A stretch of 64,000 nucleotides of DNA. Origin: a gamma proteobacterium symbiont of Ctena orbiculata (GTDB lineage Bacteria; Pseudomonadota; Gammaproteobacteria; Chromatiales; Chromatiaceae). Shown in pieces: positions 8,474-18,067 of the stretch. The position numbers were made by a program, and so were the translations under genes. The DNA is taken from positions 20,525-84,524 of the forward strand of contig NATV01000105.1 of the NCBI GenBank assembly GCA_003094535.1, given 5' to 3'. The notes under the pieces are model-generated. The model did no database searches, was not told where the DNA came from, and worked only from the letters and a program-made list of their open reading frames with translations. Every line of letters starts with the position of its first letter. Within the stretch, counting starts at the first letter, position 1.

Positions 8474-10606
8474 ATGTATATCTGTCTGATAAGCGTGCAC
8501 GGCCTGATTCGCGGTCACGATCTGGAACTCGGTCGCGATGCGGACACCGGAGGACAAACCAAGTATGTGGTCGATCTGGCCAGGGCATTGGCGGAGCTGG
8601 ATTCGGTCTCTCAGGTCGACCTGGTGACGCGGCGGGTGGTGGATGCCGACGTCAGCGATGACTATGCCGAAGTTATAGAACCCCTCTCCGCCAAGGCGAG
8701 GATCGTGCGCGTCGATGCGGGTCCCGATGGCTATCTGATGAAAGAGACCCTGTGGGACCACCTCGACAGTTTCATGGACAACCTGCTCAACTGGCTGAAT
8801 GAACAACCACGCATGCCGGATATCGTCCACACCCATTATGCCGATGCCGGTTATGTCGGTGTCAGACTCTCCCATCTACTGGGCGTTCCTTTGGTCCATA
8901 CCGGTCACTCCCTGGGGCGTGACAAGCGACATCAGTTGTTGGCGAAAGGATTGTCCGGGCAGGAGATCGATCAGCGCTACAACATGGATCGGCGCATCGA
9001 GGCGGAAGAGGAGCTGTTGGCGAACGCGGATCTGGTCATCACCAGCACCCATAACGAGATCGAGGAGCAGTACAGCCTCTACAACTACTACCAGCCGGAC
9101 AATATGGCGGTAATTCCGCCGGGGACGGATCTGACCCAGTTTCACCCGCCCGGTCAATCCGCTAACGAGATTCCCTTTGCCAAGAGCCTGGGGCGTTTTC
9201 TGCAGCAGCCGGACAAGCCGATCATACTCGCGCTATCGCGCCCGGATGAGCGTAAGAATATCCTCACCCTGCTCGAGGTATACGGCGAATCGAGCCAGCT
9301 GCAGAAGGCGGCCAATCTGGTGATCATCGCCGGCAATCGCGATGACATCAGGGATATGGAGAGCGGTCCCCAGGCGGTGATGACCGACCTGTTGATGCTG
9401 ATCGATCTCTACGACCTCTATGGCCATGTGGCGATCCCGAAGCGCCACCTGGCCAAGGAGGTGCCCGATATCTATCGTCTGGCATCGCTTTCCAAAGGGG
9501 TGTTCGTCAATCCGGCCCTCACCGAACCCTTCGGACTCACCCTGCTCGAGGCCGCCGCCAGCGGCCTGCCCCTGATCGCCACCGAAAACGGCGGACCGGT
9601 GGATATCATCGGCAACTGCCGGAACGGCCTGCTGGTCGATCCGTTGGACAAGAAGGCGATCCGGCGCAGTCTGCTGAAGATTCTCCACGACAACACGCTG
9701 TGGCAGAAATTCTCCCGCAACGGTCTGACCGGGGTTCGCAAGCACTATTCGTGGAAGGCCCACGCCAAGAACTACTTCTCCCGCATCGAACCGCTGCCGG
9801 CGGGATACGACCGCCTGCCCACCAAGCCTCCCAGGCATGTCAAGCACCGCTATCGGGATCGCGCCATCTTTACCGATCTCGATCAGAACCTGCTCGGCAA
9901 TCCATCCGGGCTGAAACAGTTTGTCGAGGTGATGCGTCAGAATCGGAAATGCGCCACCTTCGGTATCGCCACGGGCAGGCGCCTGGATGATGCGCTGACG
10001 ATGATGAAGAAGTTCTCCATACCCATCCCCGATGTCCTGATCAGCAGCCTGGGCACCAAGATTCACTATACCCGGGGGCTTTCCATCGACGACTTCTGGA
10101 TCGAACATATCGACCACCTCTGGCAGCCCAAGAGCGTTCGCCGGGTGCTGGCGGATCTGCCCGGAATCAAACCCCAGCCCAAGCAGGAACAGAGCTATTT
10201 CAAAATCGCCTACCACTACGATCCCAACAAGGCGCCTTCGGTGGATGAGATCAATGCCCTGCTGCATAAAGAGGAGCTGACCTGTAACGTGATCCACGCC
10301 TTCGGCCAGTTTCTCGATATCCTGCCCTCCCGCGCCTCCAAGGGGCAGGCATTGCGCTACGTGGCGCAACGCCTCGATATCCCCCTGGAACATATACTGG
10401 TGGCGGGGGGCTCCGGTGCCGATGAGGATATGATGCGCGGCAACACCCTGGCGGTGGTGGTGGCCAACCGCCACCACGAGGAGCTCTCCCACATGATCGA
10501 TCACGAACGTATCTATTTCGCCAACCGCTCCCACGCCTTGGGCATTCTGGAGGCCATCGATCACTACGATTTCTTCAAGCGCTGCAATATACCGGAAGAG
10601 CAATGA
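8474..10606 (+). CDS. sps: sucrose-phosphate synthase with C-terminal phosphatase-like domain
   Basis: 710 residues. Residues ~1-450 form a GT-B glycosyltransferase: SVHGLIRGHDLELGRDADTG at the N-terminus (acceptor and nucleotide-sugar region) and the C-lobe donor motif EPFGLTLLEAAASGLP. From ~465 a HAD/sucrose-phosphatase-like domain starts (IFTDLDQNLLG). Its motif I is DxDxN rather than DxDxT, so it may be non-catalytic. The enzyme makes sucrose-6-phosphate from UDP- (or ADP-) glucose and fructose-6-phosphate. Its stop overlaps the start of the separate phosphatase gene (ATGA). Order and content match the sps-spp-fruK-ams cluster of halotolerant methanotrophs. Confidence 0.9.
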   Translation: MYICLISVHGLIRGHDLELGRDADTGGQTKYVVDLARALAELDSVSQVDLVTRRVVDADVSDDYAEVIEPLSAKARIVRVDAGPDGYLMKETLWDHLDSFMDNLLNWLNEQPRMPDIVHTHYADAGYVGVRLSHLLGVPLVHTGHSLGRDKRHQLLAKGLSGQEIDQRYNMDRRIEAEEELLANADLVITSTHNEIEEQYSLYNYYQPDNMAVIPPGTDLTQFHPPGQSANEIPFAKSLGRFLQQPDKPIILALSRPDERKNILTLLEVYGESSQLQKAANLVIIAGNRDDIRDMESGPQAVMTDLLMLIDLYDLYGHVAIPKRHLAKEVPDIYRLASLSKGVFVNPALTEPFGLTLLEAAASGLPLIATENGGPVDIIGNCRNGLLVDPLDKKAIRRSLLKILHDNTLWQKFSRNGLTGVRKHYSWKAHAKNYFSRIEPLPAGYDRLPTKPPRHVKHRYRDRAIFTDLDQNLLGNPSGLKQFVEVMRQNRKCATFGIATGRRLDDALTMMKKFSIPIPDVLISSLGTKIHYTRGLSIDDFWIEHIDHLWQPKSVRRVLADLPGIKPQPKQEQSYFKIAYHYDPNKAPSVDEINALLHKEELTCNVIHAFGQFLDILPSRASKGQALRYVAQRLDIPLEHILVAGGSGADEDMMRGNTLAVVVANRHHEELSHMIDHERIYFANRSHALGILEAIDHYDFFKRCNIPEEQ

Positions 10607-11451
10607 GCCAACGTTTGTTAGTCTGTACCGATCTGGATCGAACCCTTATCCCCAACGGCCCCCAGCCCGAGTCCCCGGGAGCCATGGAGCGCTTCAAACA
10701 GCTGTGCGCCAGCGATTCTGTTCTCCTCGCCTATGTCAGCGGCAGGGATCGGGTGCTGGTGAAAAAGGCAATCGCCGATTACTCCCTGCCGCAACCCGAC
10801 TATGTCATCGGTGATGTGGGTACCAGCCTCTACCAGGTCGGCGTGGACGACGCATGGCGTCATCAGGCCGATTGGGAAGCGGAGATCAGCCAGGACTGGA
10901 AGGGAAGGTCCCATGGGGATCTGAAACGACTCTTTGCCGACATCCAGGGACTGCGTCTACAGGAGGATGAGAAGCAGAACCGCTTCAAATTGAGTTACTA
11001 CGCCTCCCCCGATCTGGCGGTCCAGCCGATGCTGGAGGAGATGCAGACCCGACTCCGTGCGGAAACGGTGGCCGCCAGCCTGATCTGGAGTGTGGATGAG
11101 ACCACCGATACCGGATTGCTCGATGTCCTCCCCGAGCGGGCAACCAAGTACCATGCCATCGACTTTCTCAGACAGTCTCTGGACTATGGTCTCTATGAGA
11201 CTCTCTTTTCCGGCGACAGCGGCAATGACATGGAGGTGCTGATCAGTCCGATCCCCGCGGTGCTGGTTGCGAATGCCCAACCCGAGGTCAGAGAGCAGGC
11301 GCAACGGCTCGTGGATGAGCAAGGCAACGGCGGGAGTCTCTACATGGCCAAGGGTGGCTTCATGGCGATGAACGGCAACTACAGCGCCGGCATTCTGGAA
11401 GGTGCGGCGCACTACCAGCCGCAGTTGATCTCGCTATTGTTCGAGCTCTGA
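10603..11451 (+). CDS. spp: sucrose-6-phosphate phosphatase, HAD superfamily
   Basis: 282 residues, HAD-IIB fold. Motif I is intact (VCTDLDRTLIPNG, with DxDxT), and motif IV is seen in FSGDSGNDMEVL. It hydrolyses sucrose-6-phosphate to sucrose, the irreversible step of the pathway. The start overlaps the sps stop by 4 bp, so the two are translationally coupled. Having a separate, catalytically intact phosphatase explains why the HAD-like domain on Sps can be degenerate. Confidence 0.88.
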   Translation: MSQRLLVCTDLDRTLIPNGPQPESPGAMERFKQLCASDSVLLAYVSGRDRVLVKKAIADYSLPQPDYVIGDVGTSLYQVGVDDAWRHQADWEAEISQDWKGRSHGDLKRLFADIQGLRLQEDEKQNRFKLSYYASPDLAVQPMLEEMQTRLRAETVAASLIWSVDETTDTGLLDVLPERATKYHAIDFLRQSLDYGLYETLFSGDSGNDMEVLISPIPAVLVANAQPEVREQAQRLVDEQGNGGSLYMAKGGFMAMNGNYSAGILEGAAHYQPQLISLLFEL

Positions 11452-11461
11452 GAAAGCGACC

Positions 11462-12349
11462 ATGAATAGAAGCGGCATTGCGATTTTCGGCGAAGTGCTG
11501 TTCGACTGTTTTCCCGACGGCGAAAGGGTGTTGGGCGGCGCCCCCTTCAATGTGGCCTGGCATCTGCAGGCATTCGGCCGCTCGCCGCGCTTTATCAGTC
11601 GCATCGGCCGGGACGGGGAGGGCGATGCCATTCTGCGGTCGATGCGGCAGTGGGGAATGAACACCGAGAGCCTGCAGCGGGATGGGCAACACCCCACGGG
11701 CAGGGTGATGATCACCCTCGAGGGCGGCGAGCCGAGCTATGAGATCGTCGCCGATGTGGCCTATGACTTCATCGCCGGCGCCGAGCTGACTGAGCTTCAG
11801 GCGACCACCCTCTACCACGGCAGCCTGGGATTGCGCAATCCCATCGCCAGGGATGCCCTGAGCCGGTTGAAGCAGAATCATCCAGGGCGCATCTTCATGG
11901 ATGTCAATCTTCGCGATCCCTGGTGGCGGCGGGAGTCTGTCCTGGATTGGGTGGCGGATGCGGACTGGGTCAAACTGAATGATGATGAGCTGGTTCGGCT
12001 CAACGGCGAGCGCGATGATCTCCCGGCCGCGGCAACCGCCTTCAGGCAGCGCTACGATCTTCAAGGCCTGGTGGTAACGCTTGGCGAGCGGGGGGTGCTG
12101 GCGGTGGCCGCTGATGAGCGGGCCTACCGCATCGAGCCGGAGGTCAATCTCGATCTGGTGGATACGGTGGGCGCAGGGGATGCCCTGTCGTCGGTGATCA
12201 TCCTCGGCTTGGAACAGGGCTGGCCGTTGCAGCTAACCCTTGAACGCGCCCAGGAATTTGCCTCTGCCATTGTCGGCAGGCGCGGTGCGGTGGTGGATGA
12301 AGCCACTTTTTATCGCGGTTTTATCGAAGCCTGGGAGCTAGGACTGTAG
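11462..12349 (+). CDS. PfkB-family carbohydrate kinase, probable fructokinase
   Basis: 295 residues, ribokinase/PfkB family. The N-terminal signature GGAPFNVAWHLQAFG and the C-terminal DTVGAGDALSS motif (catalytic Asp within GAGD) are both present. In the methanotroph sucrose cluster the equivalent gene (fruK) encodes a fructokinase that recycles fructose released by amylosucrase to fructose-6-phosphate. That role is inferred here from position between spp and ams. It starts 10 bp after spp. Its stop codon lies inside a REP-like palindrome (12346-12371). Confidence 0.85.
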   Translation: MNRSGIAIFGEVLFDCFPDGERVLGGAPFNVAWHLQAFGRSPRFISRIGRDGEGDAILRSMRQWGMNTESLQRDGQHPTGRVMITLEGGEPSYEIVADVAYDFIAGAELTELQATTLYHGSLGLRNPIARDALSRLKQNHPGRIFMDVNLRDPWWRRESVLDWVADADWVKLNDDELVRLNGERDDLPAAATAFRQRYDLQGLVVTLGERGVLAVAADERAYRIEPEVNLDLVDTVGAGDALSSVIILGLEQGWPLQLTLERAQEFASAIVGRRGAVVDEATFYRGFIEAWELGL

Positions 12350-12371
12350 GCTGCGGCTTGCCGCACCCTAC
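12346..12371. repeat. REP-like palindrome
   Basis: An inverted repeat with core CTGCGGCTTGCCGCA and arms GTAGG...CCTAC, carrying one mismatch in a 12-bp stem with a 2-base centre. The core TGCGGCTTGCCGCA recurs at 63568-63581. It includes the stop codon of the kinase gene and may act as an mRNA-stabilising or terminating hairpin between it and ams. Confidence 0.55.
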
Positions 12372-12533
12372 ATCCAATTCGCTTATCTACGTAGCAGGAT
12401 CTCTCTGCTCTTATATAATGCCTGGGTGTAGTTCCGATCCATCTGAGCAGGCTATCCAGAATCAGACTCATTGGGTTAGTATCTACGTTCTCGGCAAGCC
12501 GGTCCGGCAAATTGTTTTTTCAGGTTCACAGCT

Positions 12534-14534
12534 ATGTATGAACAGGTCTCCCATTCGCTTCTGAACCAGATACTCGATGAGATCAAGCCTGAACTCCGGG
12601 AGCGCGATCTGCGCCATTTCTACACCCGTCTCGGGGCAAACTTCTATGTCATCCATCAGCTGTTTCACTACCTCTATGGCAAGCGCGAGGACTTCAAGGA
12701 GCAGATGATCCACCTGGTGGAGGTAATGGCGACGCGCTATATCCAGCGCCACATCTCCCTCAAACAGCTCGACAGCGAGCGCGAGCGGGACCACAACTGG
12801 TTCCTCAGCCAGGAGTGGGTGGGCATGGCCCTCTATGCCGACAGCTTTGCCGAAGATCTCCAGGGCGTCGAGAGCAAGCTGCCCTACCTGCAGGAGCTGG
12901 GCATCAACATGGTGCACGTGATGCCGATCATGATCTGCCCGGAGGGCGCCAGCGACGGCGGCTATGCGGTGAGCGATTTTCGCAACGTGGATCCCCGTGT
13001 CGGCAATCTTGAAGACATCAACACCATGGCCGCTTCGGCACGCAAACGGGGCATGCTGCTGATCCTGGACATGGTGCTCAACCACACCTCCGACGAACAC
13101 GAGTGGGCACAGCGGGCACGGGCCGGTGAAAAGCGCTATCAGGACTACTTCTACATCTTCGACAACCGGGATATCCCGGATATGTTCGAAGAGACCATGC
13201 CGGAGATCTTCCCCGAATCCTCCCCGGGAAATTTCACCTGGGATGAGACCATGGAGAAGTGGGTGATGACCGTCTTCAACCACTACCAGTGGGATCTCAA
13301 CTACAGCAATCCCTCGGTCTTCATCGAGATGCTGGACAACAACCTCTTCTGGGCCAACCAGGGGGCCGATATCCTGCGCCTCGATGCGGTGGCGTTTTTG
13401 TGGAAGAAGATCGGCACCACCTGCCAGAACGAGCGCGAGGCCCATCTGATTCTGCAACTGATGAAGGATTGCTGCCAGGTCACGGCGCCGGGGGTTCTCT
13501 TCATCGCCGAGGCGATCGTCGCCCCGGTGGAGATCACAAAATACTTCGGCGAGGATGCGGTGATCGCAAAGGAGTGTGAAATCGCCTACAACGCCACCTA
13601 CATGGCGCTGCTGTGGGACGCCGTCGCCACCAAAAATACACAGCTGTTATGGCAGGGCATTCAGAGTCTGCCGACCAAGCTGGATCGCGCAACCTGGCTC
13701 AACTACCTGCGCTGCCATGACGACATCGGGCTCGGCTTCGACGATGCCGATATCGTTCGCGCCGGTTACCAGCCTGCCGCCCATCGTCAATTCCTGGTCG
13801 ATTTCTTCACCGGTCAATACAGCGATTCCCCAGCCCGGGGCGAACCTTTCGGGGTCAACCAGAAGACCGGGGATGCACGCATATCGGGCTCCCTGGCCTC
13901 CCTGGTGGGTTTGGAGGCCGCGATTGAAGCGGGTGACGATGCCGCCATCGAGCGTGCGGTGAAGATCATTCTTCTGGTGCACAGCATGATCTGCTCCTTT
14001 GGCGGCATTCCCCTGCTCTATTACGGCGACGAGATCGGCACGCTGAATGATCGCAGCTTCATGGAGGATGAGAACAAGGCGGGAGACAACCGCTGGATGC
14101 ACAGGCCCACGATCGATTGGGAGAGAGCGGAGCGTCGTCATCAGCACGGCACCCCGGAGCAGCGGATCTTCGACGGGCTGAAGAAGATGATCGCGGTGCG
14201 CAAGGGTATTCCGGCCTTCGCCGACTTCAACAACCGGGAGCTGATCGATGTCAACAACCCCCACCTCTTCGTCTTCTGGCGCACCGATCCCTTCATGCCC
14301 CTGGGCTCGGTGTTGGTGGTCTGCAACTTCGACGATTCACCCCAGTTCATGGAGCTATCCGCGCTGGGCAATCGCGGCATGTTCGAATACGGTAACCTCA
14401 GGGATATCTACTCCGGTGAATCGCCCAGGCTGTTCAAGGAGCAACTGGTGGTGCCTCCCTATCATTTCTACTGGCTGACCGATGAACGCCCCGATATGGG
14501 ATTCCAAAATCCGTTGCGAAACAACCAGGCGTGA
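12534..14534 (+). CDS. ams: amylosucrase, GH13 family
   Basis: 666 residues; Neisseria amylosucrase, the type enzyme, has 636. The catalytic GH13 residues are visible: nucleophile Asp284 in ILRLDAVAFLWK, acid/base Glu326 in IAEAIVAP, and Asp396 in RCHDDIG. The amylosucrase-type GGYAVSDFR and N-terminal helical domain (first ~100 residues) are also present. The enzyme transfers glucose from sucrose to a growing alpha-1,4-glucan and releases fructose, so it can drain sucrose into glycogen. It ends the sucrose cluster and sits about 55 bp before a two-component system with no visible terminator. Confidence 0.9.
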   Translation: MYEQVSHSLLNQILDEIKPELRERDLRHFYTRLGANFYVIHQLFHYLYGKREDFKEQMIHLVEVMATRYIQRHISLKQLDSERERDHNWFLSQEWVGMALYADSFAEDLQGVESKLPYLQELGINMVHVMPIMICPEGASDGGYAVSDFRNVDPRVGNLEDINTMAASARKRGMLLILDMVLNHTSDEHEWAQRARAGEKRYQDYFYIFDNRDIPDMFEETMPEIFPESSPGNFTWDETMEKWVMTVFNHYQWDLNYSNPSVFIEMLDNNLFWANQGADILRLDAVAFLWKKIGTTCQNEREAHLILQLMKDCCQVTAPGVLFIAEAIVAPVEITKYFGEDAVIAKECEIAYNATYMALLWDAVATKNTQLLWQGIQSLPTKLDRATWLNYLRCHDDIGLGFDDADIVRAGYQPAAHRQFLVDFFTGQYSDSPARGEPFGVNQKTGDARISGSLASLVGLEAAIEAGDDAAIERAVKIILLVHSMICSFGGIPLLYYGDEIGTLNDRSFMEDENKAGDNRWMHRPTIDWERAERRHQHGTPEQRIFDGLKKMIAVRKGIPAFADFNNRELIDVNNPHLFVFWRTDPFMPLGSVLVVCNFDDSPQFMELSALGNRGMFEYGNLRDIYSGESPRLFKEQLVVPPYHFYWLTDERPDMGFQNPLRNNQA

Positions 14535-14590
14535 ACTATTTGTGAGATTTATGTGAACATTCCGCCATCAGACTCTGGTTAATTGTGGTA

Positions 14591-15313
14591 ATGATCAATC
14601 CAATGCGCAGAAAAGTACTGATCGTTGAAGACGAGCCCGATATCGCACATCTGGTGCAGACCCACTTGACCGATATCGGCTGTGACGCCGACATCGCCGG
14701 CAATGGTGCCGCGGCGATGAAACTGTTCAAGCAGGGGGGCTATGACCTGGTGGTGCTCGATCTGATGTTGCCGGACACCGACGGTCTGACCCTCTGCCGC
14801 AGCATGCGCGCGACCCCCGACTACGTGGCGATACTCATGCTGACCGCCAAGACCACGGAGCTCGACCGGGTGGTGGGGCTCGAGATGGGGGCCGACGACT
14901 ATCTCACCAAGCCATTCAGCATCCCGGAACTGCTGGCGCGGATCAAGGCCCTGTTTCGCCGCATGGAGGCGCTGCAGAGCAAGGGGGCGGAGAGCGATAC
15001 CCAGGAGCTCGTCCAGCGGGGCGGTCTCTCCATCGACGTCGATAAGCGGAGTGTGAAGATCGACGACAGGCCGGTGGAATTGACGGCAAAGGAGTTCGAT
15101 CTGCTGCTCTTCTTCGCCCGCCATCCCGGGCGTGTCTTCAGCCGCATCCAACTCCTGGACAAGGTCTGGGGATACAACCACGACGGCTATGAACACACCG
15201 TCAACTCCCATATCAACAGATTGCGCTCAAAGATCGAAGTGGATCCAGCCGATCCTCGTTATGTGCTCACGGTGTGGGGAGTGGGTTACAAATTCAGCGA
15301 GGAGCAGGCGTGA
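14591..15313 (+). CDS. OmpR/PhoB-family response regulator
   Basis: 240 residues from ATG 14591; GTG 14585 and ATG 14603 are alternatives because no clear ribosome-binding site decides. The receiver domain has the acidic pocket (VEDEPD), phospho-acceptor Asp57 (VLDLMLPD) and the conserved Lys (LTKPFS). A C-terminal winged helix follows (ELTAKEFDLLLFFARHPG, then HINRLRSKIE). It precedes its cognate kinase by 53 bp. Immediate linkage to the sucrose genes suggests it may sense osmotic or envelope stress, but nothing in the sequence proves that. Confidence 0.88.
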   Translation: MINPMRRKVLIVEDEPDIAHLVQTHLTDIGCDADIAGNGAAAMKLFKQGGYDLVVLDLMLPDTDGLTLCRSMRATPDYVAILMLTAKTTELDRVVGLEMGADDYLTKPFSIPELLARIKALFRRMEALQSKGAESDTQELVQRGGLSIDVDKRSVKIDDRPVELTAKEFDLLLFFARHPGRVFSRIQLLDKVWGYNHDGYEHTVNSHINRLRSKIEVDPADPRYVLTVWGVGYKFSEEQA

Positions 15314-15366
15314 GTGTGGCAAGATATGTCTGATCACTAAACCTATTTCACAAAAGACGCGGTTAC

Positions 15367-16842
15367 ATGTTTCGAACCCTCTACGCTCGGCTCTCCCTTG
15401 CCCTTATCGGTCTCTTCCTGGTGACCGGGCTGCTCTACACCCTGATTACCACCGCAACCACCGAGCGCCACCTGCAGGAGATCACCCAGCACTTCAATCG
15501 CGATCTCGCCGCGAGGATCGTCGCCGACCGGGGCCTGGTGATCGATGGCGAGATGGATGACAAGGCGCTTAAGAAGACCTTCAGTGTCTACATGGATATC
15601 AATCCCAGCATCGAGATCTATCTCCTCGACAAGGAGGGTACGATCCTCGCCTTTTCCGCCGATCCCGGAAAAGTGAAGCGCAAACGGGTCGATCTGCAAC
15701 CGATCCAGGCCTTCATGGACGGCGAGGGCTTCCCCCTGCTGGGTGACGACCCGCGCTCCCACGAGCGCCGCAAGGCCTTCTCCGTGACACCGGTGCCCGC
15801 CGGCGATATGCCGGCGGGCTATCTCTACGTGGTGCTGCGCGGGGAGGAGTATGACAATGCCGAGCAGGCGGTGGAGGAGAGCTACGTCCTGCGCTACAGC
15901 GCCAGCGCAGTGGCGGTGAGCCTGGGATTCGGCCTTCTCACCGGCCTGCTGCTGTTTCATTGGCTGACCCGTCGCGTGCAGCGACTCTCCCAGGTCATGT
16001 CCTCCTTTCAACAGAGCGATTTCACCCGGCATGAGCCGTTTAGGAAAATCGAATCAGGTCCCGGCGGCGATGAGGTTGATCGCCTCGGCGCCGCCTTCGA
16101 CGAGATGGCGGCCCGCATCATCGATCAGTGGGGCCAGCTCAAGGAGCAGGACAGGCTGCGCCGCGAGCTGGTGGCCCAGGTTTCCCACGATCTGCGCACA
16201 CCCCTCGCCGCACTCCACGGCTACCTGGAGACGGTCAACATGAAAGGAGAGGAGCTCAAGGAAGAGCGCAGGGAGGAGTATCTCGCCATCGCCCTCAATC
16301 AGAGCGAGCGCCTCAAGGGCATGGTGGAGGAGCTGTTCGAGCTGGCCCAGCTCGAGGCCCGCGACACCCAGCCGGTCTGCGAGCCGATGCCCCTCGCGGA
16401 GCTGGTGCAGGATGTGTTCCATAAATTTCAGCTGCGCGCCCATGAGTCCGGGATCAGCCTGGGTTGGCGGGTGAGCGGTCACCAGCCCTATGTAAATGCC
16501 GATTTCGCCCTCACCGAACGGGTGCTCGACAACCTCATCGTCAACGCCCTCGACCACGTCGAGAAAGATGGCACGGTTTCGCTGATGATCTCCGAGCGGG
16601 AGCGGGAAGCGGTGGTCAGCATCACCGATAGCGGCGGCGGTATCAGCGAGGATGACCTGCCCCATATCTTCGAGCCCTTCTACAAAAAACGCCAGGCGGG
16701 TAAGGATGGCGACCACGCGGGGTTGGGATTGGCGATCGCGCGGCGGATGGTGGAGCTTCAGGGCGGGACGATTACCGCGACCAACAGTGAGAGTGGCGGG
16801 GCCTGTTTTAGTTTTACCCTGCCGCTCGTTCAGAACGACTGA
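15367..16842 (+). CDS. sensor histidine kinase
   Basis: 491 residues. The N-terminal membrane segment (LSLALIGLFLVTGLLYTLI) is followed by a ~145-residue periplasmic domain, a second membrane segment near 185-205, a HAMP linker, HisKA with phospho-acceptor His274 (QVSHDLRTPLAAL), and an HATPase domain with N box (NLIVNALDH), DSGGGIS and GLGLAIARRMVE. Architecture matches BaeS/CpxA-like envelope or osmotic sensors. It is the partner of the response regulator just upstream and ends the apparent transcription unit. Confidence 0.88.
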   Translation: MFRTLYARLSLALIGLFLVTGLLYTLITTATTERHLQEITQHFNRDLAARIVADRGLVIDGEMDDKALKKTFSVYMDINPSIEIYLLDKEGTILAFSADPGKVKRKRVDLQPIQAFMDGEGFPLLGDDPRSHERRKAFSVTPVPAGDMPAGYLYVVLRGEEYDNAEQAVEESYVLRYSASAVAVSLGFGLLTGLLLFHWLTRRVQRLSQVMSSFQQSDFTRHEPFRKIESGPGGDEVDRLGAAFDEMAARIIDQWGQLKEQDRLRRELVAQVSHDLRTPLAALHGYLETVNMKGEELKEERREEYLAIALNQSERLKGMVEELFELAQLEARDTQPVCEPMPLAELVQDVFHKFQLRAHESGISLGWRVSGHQPYVNADFALTERVLDNLIVNALDHVEKDGTVSLMISEREREAVVSITDSGGGISEDDLPHIFEPFYKKRQAGKDGDHAGLGLAIARRMVELQGGTITATNSESGGACFSFTLPLVQND

Positions 16843-16926
16843 CAGGCTGCATGCTATACGGGTGTATGGTTGCAGGCGCGAATAGCGTCTAGCGGTCTCG
16901 TTAATACAAACAGACAGGGCCGCCAA

Positions 16927-17292
16927 ATGAACAATCCGGTCGAAGCCTATTTCGAATCGCTCCCCGAAGAGAGGCGGACCCTGTTAGGTACCCTTCATCG
17001 GCTAATCATCGAGCTCTATCCTGATGCCACTGTAGACATGAAATACAGAATGCCCACCTATCATACGGGTGAGGGCTGGGTGGCGATCGCGAACCAAAAG
17101 AACTATGTTTCACTCTATACCTGTGGCGAACATCACTTAACCAGGTTCAAGAAAAAGCATCCGAAGATTAAAACAGGCAAGGGCTGTATAAATTTCCGAA
17201 TCAACGAAAAGCTACCGCTATTTGACGTCAAGCGAGTGGTGAAACATGCGCTTGACTCTCCGAAAGGAGAGCGGCCCCGGCACGACAGCTGA
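16927..17292 (+). CDS. DUF1801 (YdhG/YjbR-like) domain protein
   Basis: 121 residues starting at ATG 16927, behind CAGGG; an in-frame upstream start would add 19 unlikely residues. The sequence (EAYFESLPEERRTLLGTLHR, DMKYRMPTYHTGEGWVAIAN and a lysine-rich middle) fits the DUF1801 family, small single-domain proteins of unknown biochemical role related to iron-chaperone/CyaY-operon-like folds. It stands alone between the histidine kinase and an EthD-like gene. Confidence 0.7.
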   Translation: MNNPVEAYFESLPEERRTLLGTLHRLIIELYPDATVDMKYRMPTYHTGEGWVAIANQKNYVSLYTCGEHHLTRFKKKHPKIKTGKGCINFRINEKLPLFDVKRVVKHALDSPKGERPRHDS

Positions 17293-17386
17293 TCGGCTCG
17301 CCTCAGAATTACCGGGCCATACGCAATGAACCTATTTCCGAAGTATAAGCCATACTCATATTCCATCGGTTGAGGGTTGAGAAGAG

Positions 17387-17749
17387 ATGATTAAATTCGT
17401 AATGTGTCTGGCACGACATCCCGATATCACGCGTGCAGCATTCAAGGACTACTGGATGAACAAGCATGGACCATTCTTTATGCAGAACGCAGATATCATG
17501 GGGGCCAAGAAATATGTGCAGTCGCACACATTGGATACACCGCTGAATGCAGGCCTGAGGGATTCAAGGGGCATGCTGCCGGAATACGATGGTGTAGCTG
17601 AAGTCTGGTTCGAATCTGTCGAAGCGCTTATGGAGGGAATGAGTTCCCCCGAGGGCCAGAGACTGGGTGCGGCATTGCTGGAGGATGAAAAGAACTTCGT
17701 CGACCATTCAAGGTCCTCGGCTTTCATTGTTGAAGAGTGCGAGTTCTGA
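17387..17749 (+). CDS. EthD family protein (dimeric alpha/beta barrel)
   Basis: 120 residues. The N-terminal pattern IKFVMCLARHPDITRAAFKD, followed by YWMNKHGPF, is the EthD/REDY-like signature. The C-terminal part (VAEVWFESVEALMEGMSSPE) fits a ferredoxin-like dimeric barrel. EthD-like proteins accompany degradation or polyketide-type oxygenase systems; no such neighbours are seen here, so the role is unknown. Confidence 0.75.
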   Translation: MIKFVMCLARHPDITRAAFKDYWMNKHGPFFMQNADIMGAKKYVQSHTLDTPLNAGLRDSRGMLPEYDGVAEVWFESVEALMEGMSSPEGQRLGAALLEDEKNFVDHSRSSAFIVEECEF

Positions 17750-18067
17750 GGAGAGATTTCTGCCGTTCGGATTGCAATTGTCCCTGAACGGGTTTCGTAG
17801 GCATCGCAAGCTCTTCCGCTATGGCAGATCCGGCTTCTCACCTTGCCTGTTGCCGTGTAAACGCGTGATCTATTTGTGATAAATCCGTGATCACCTACGG
17901 ATCTGCAATCCCTATAATCTGAACCGTAAGCGATCGGGTTCATAGCTGTAACCGCAGATTTTCCCCGTTTTTCCCCCGTCTTTGGTGGTGAATCTCAGCT
18001 TAGAATTCCTGTCAGATGTCCTATGCGGTCCCGCTGTATCGGGTCCGTGTGCGTGAGGAGAAGAGTG
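17750..18067. promoter_or_regulatory. intergenic region with probable msrB promoter
   Basis: TATAAT at 17913-17918 is a good -10 box reading towards msrB, although its -35 box is poor. An inverted repeat ATCCGT...ACGGAT (17883-17888 and 17897-17902) lies between the expected -35 and -10, where an operator could sit. No gene is seen. Confidence 0.35.
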
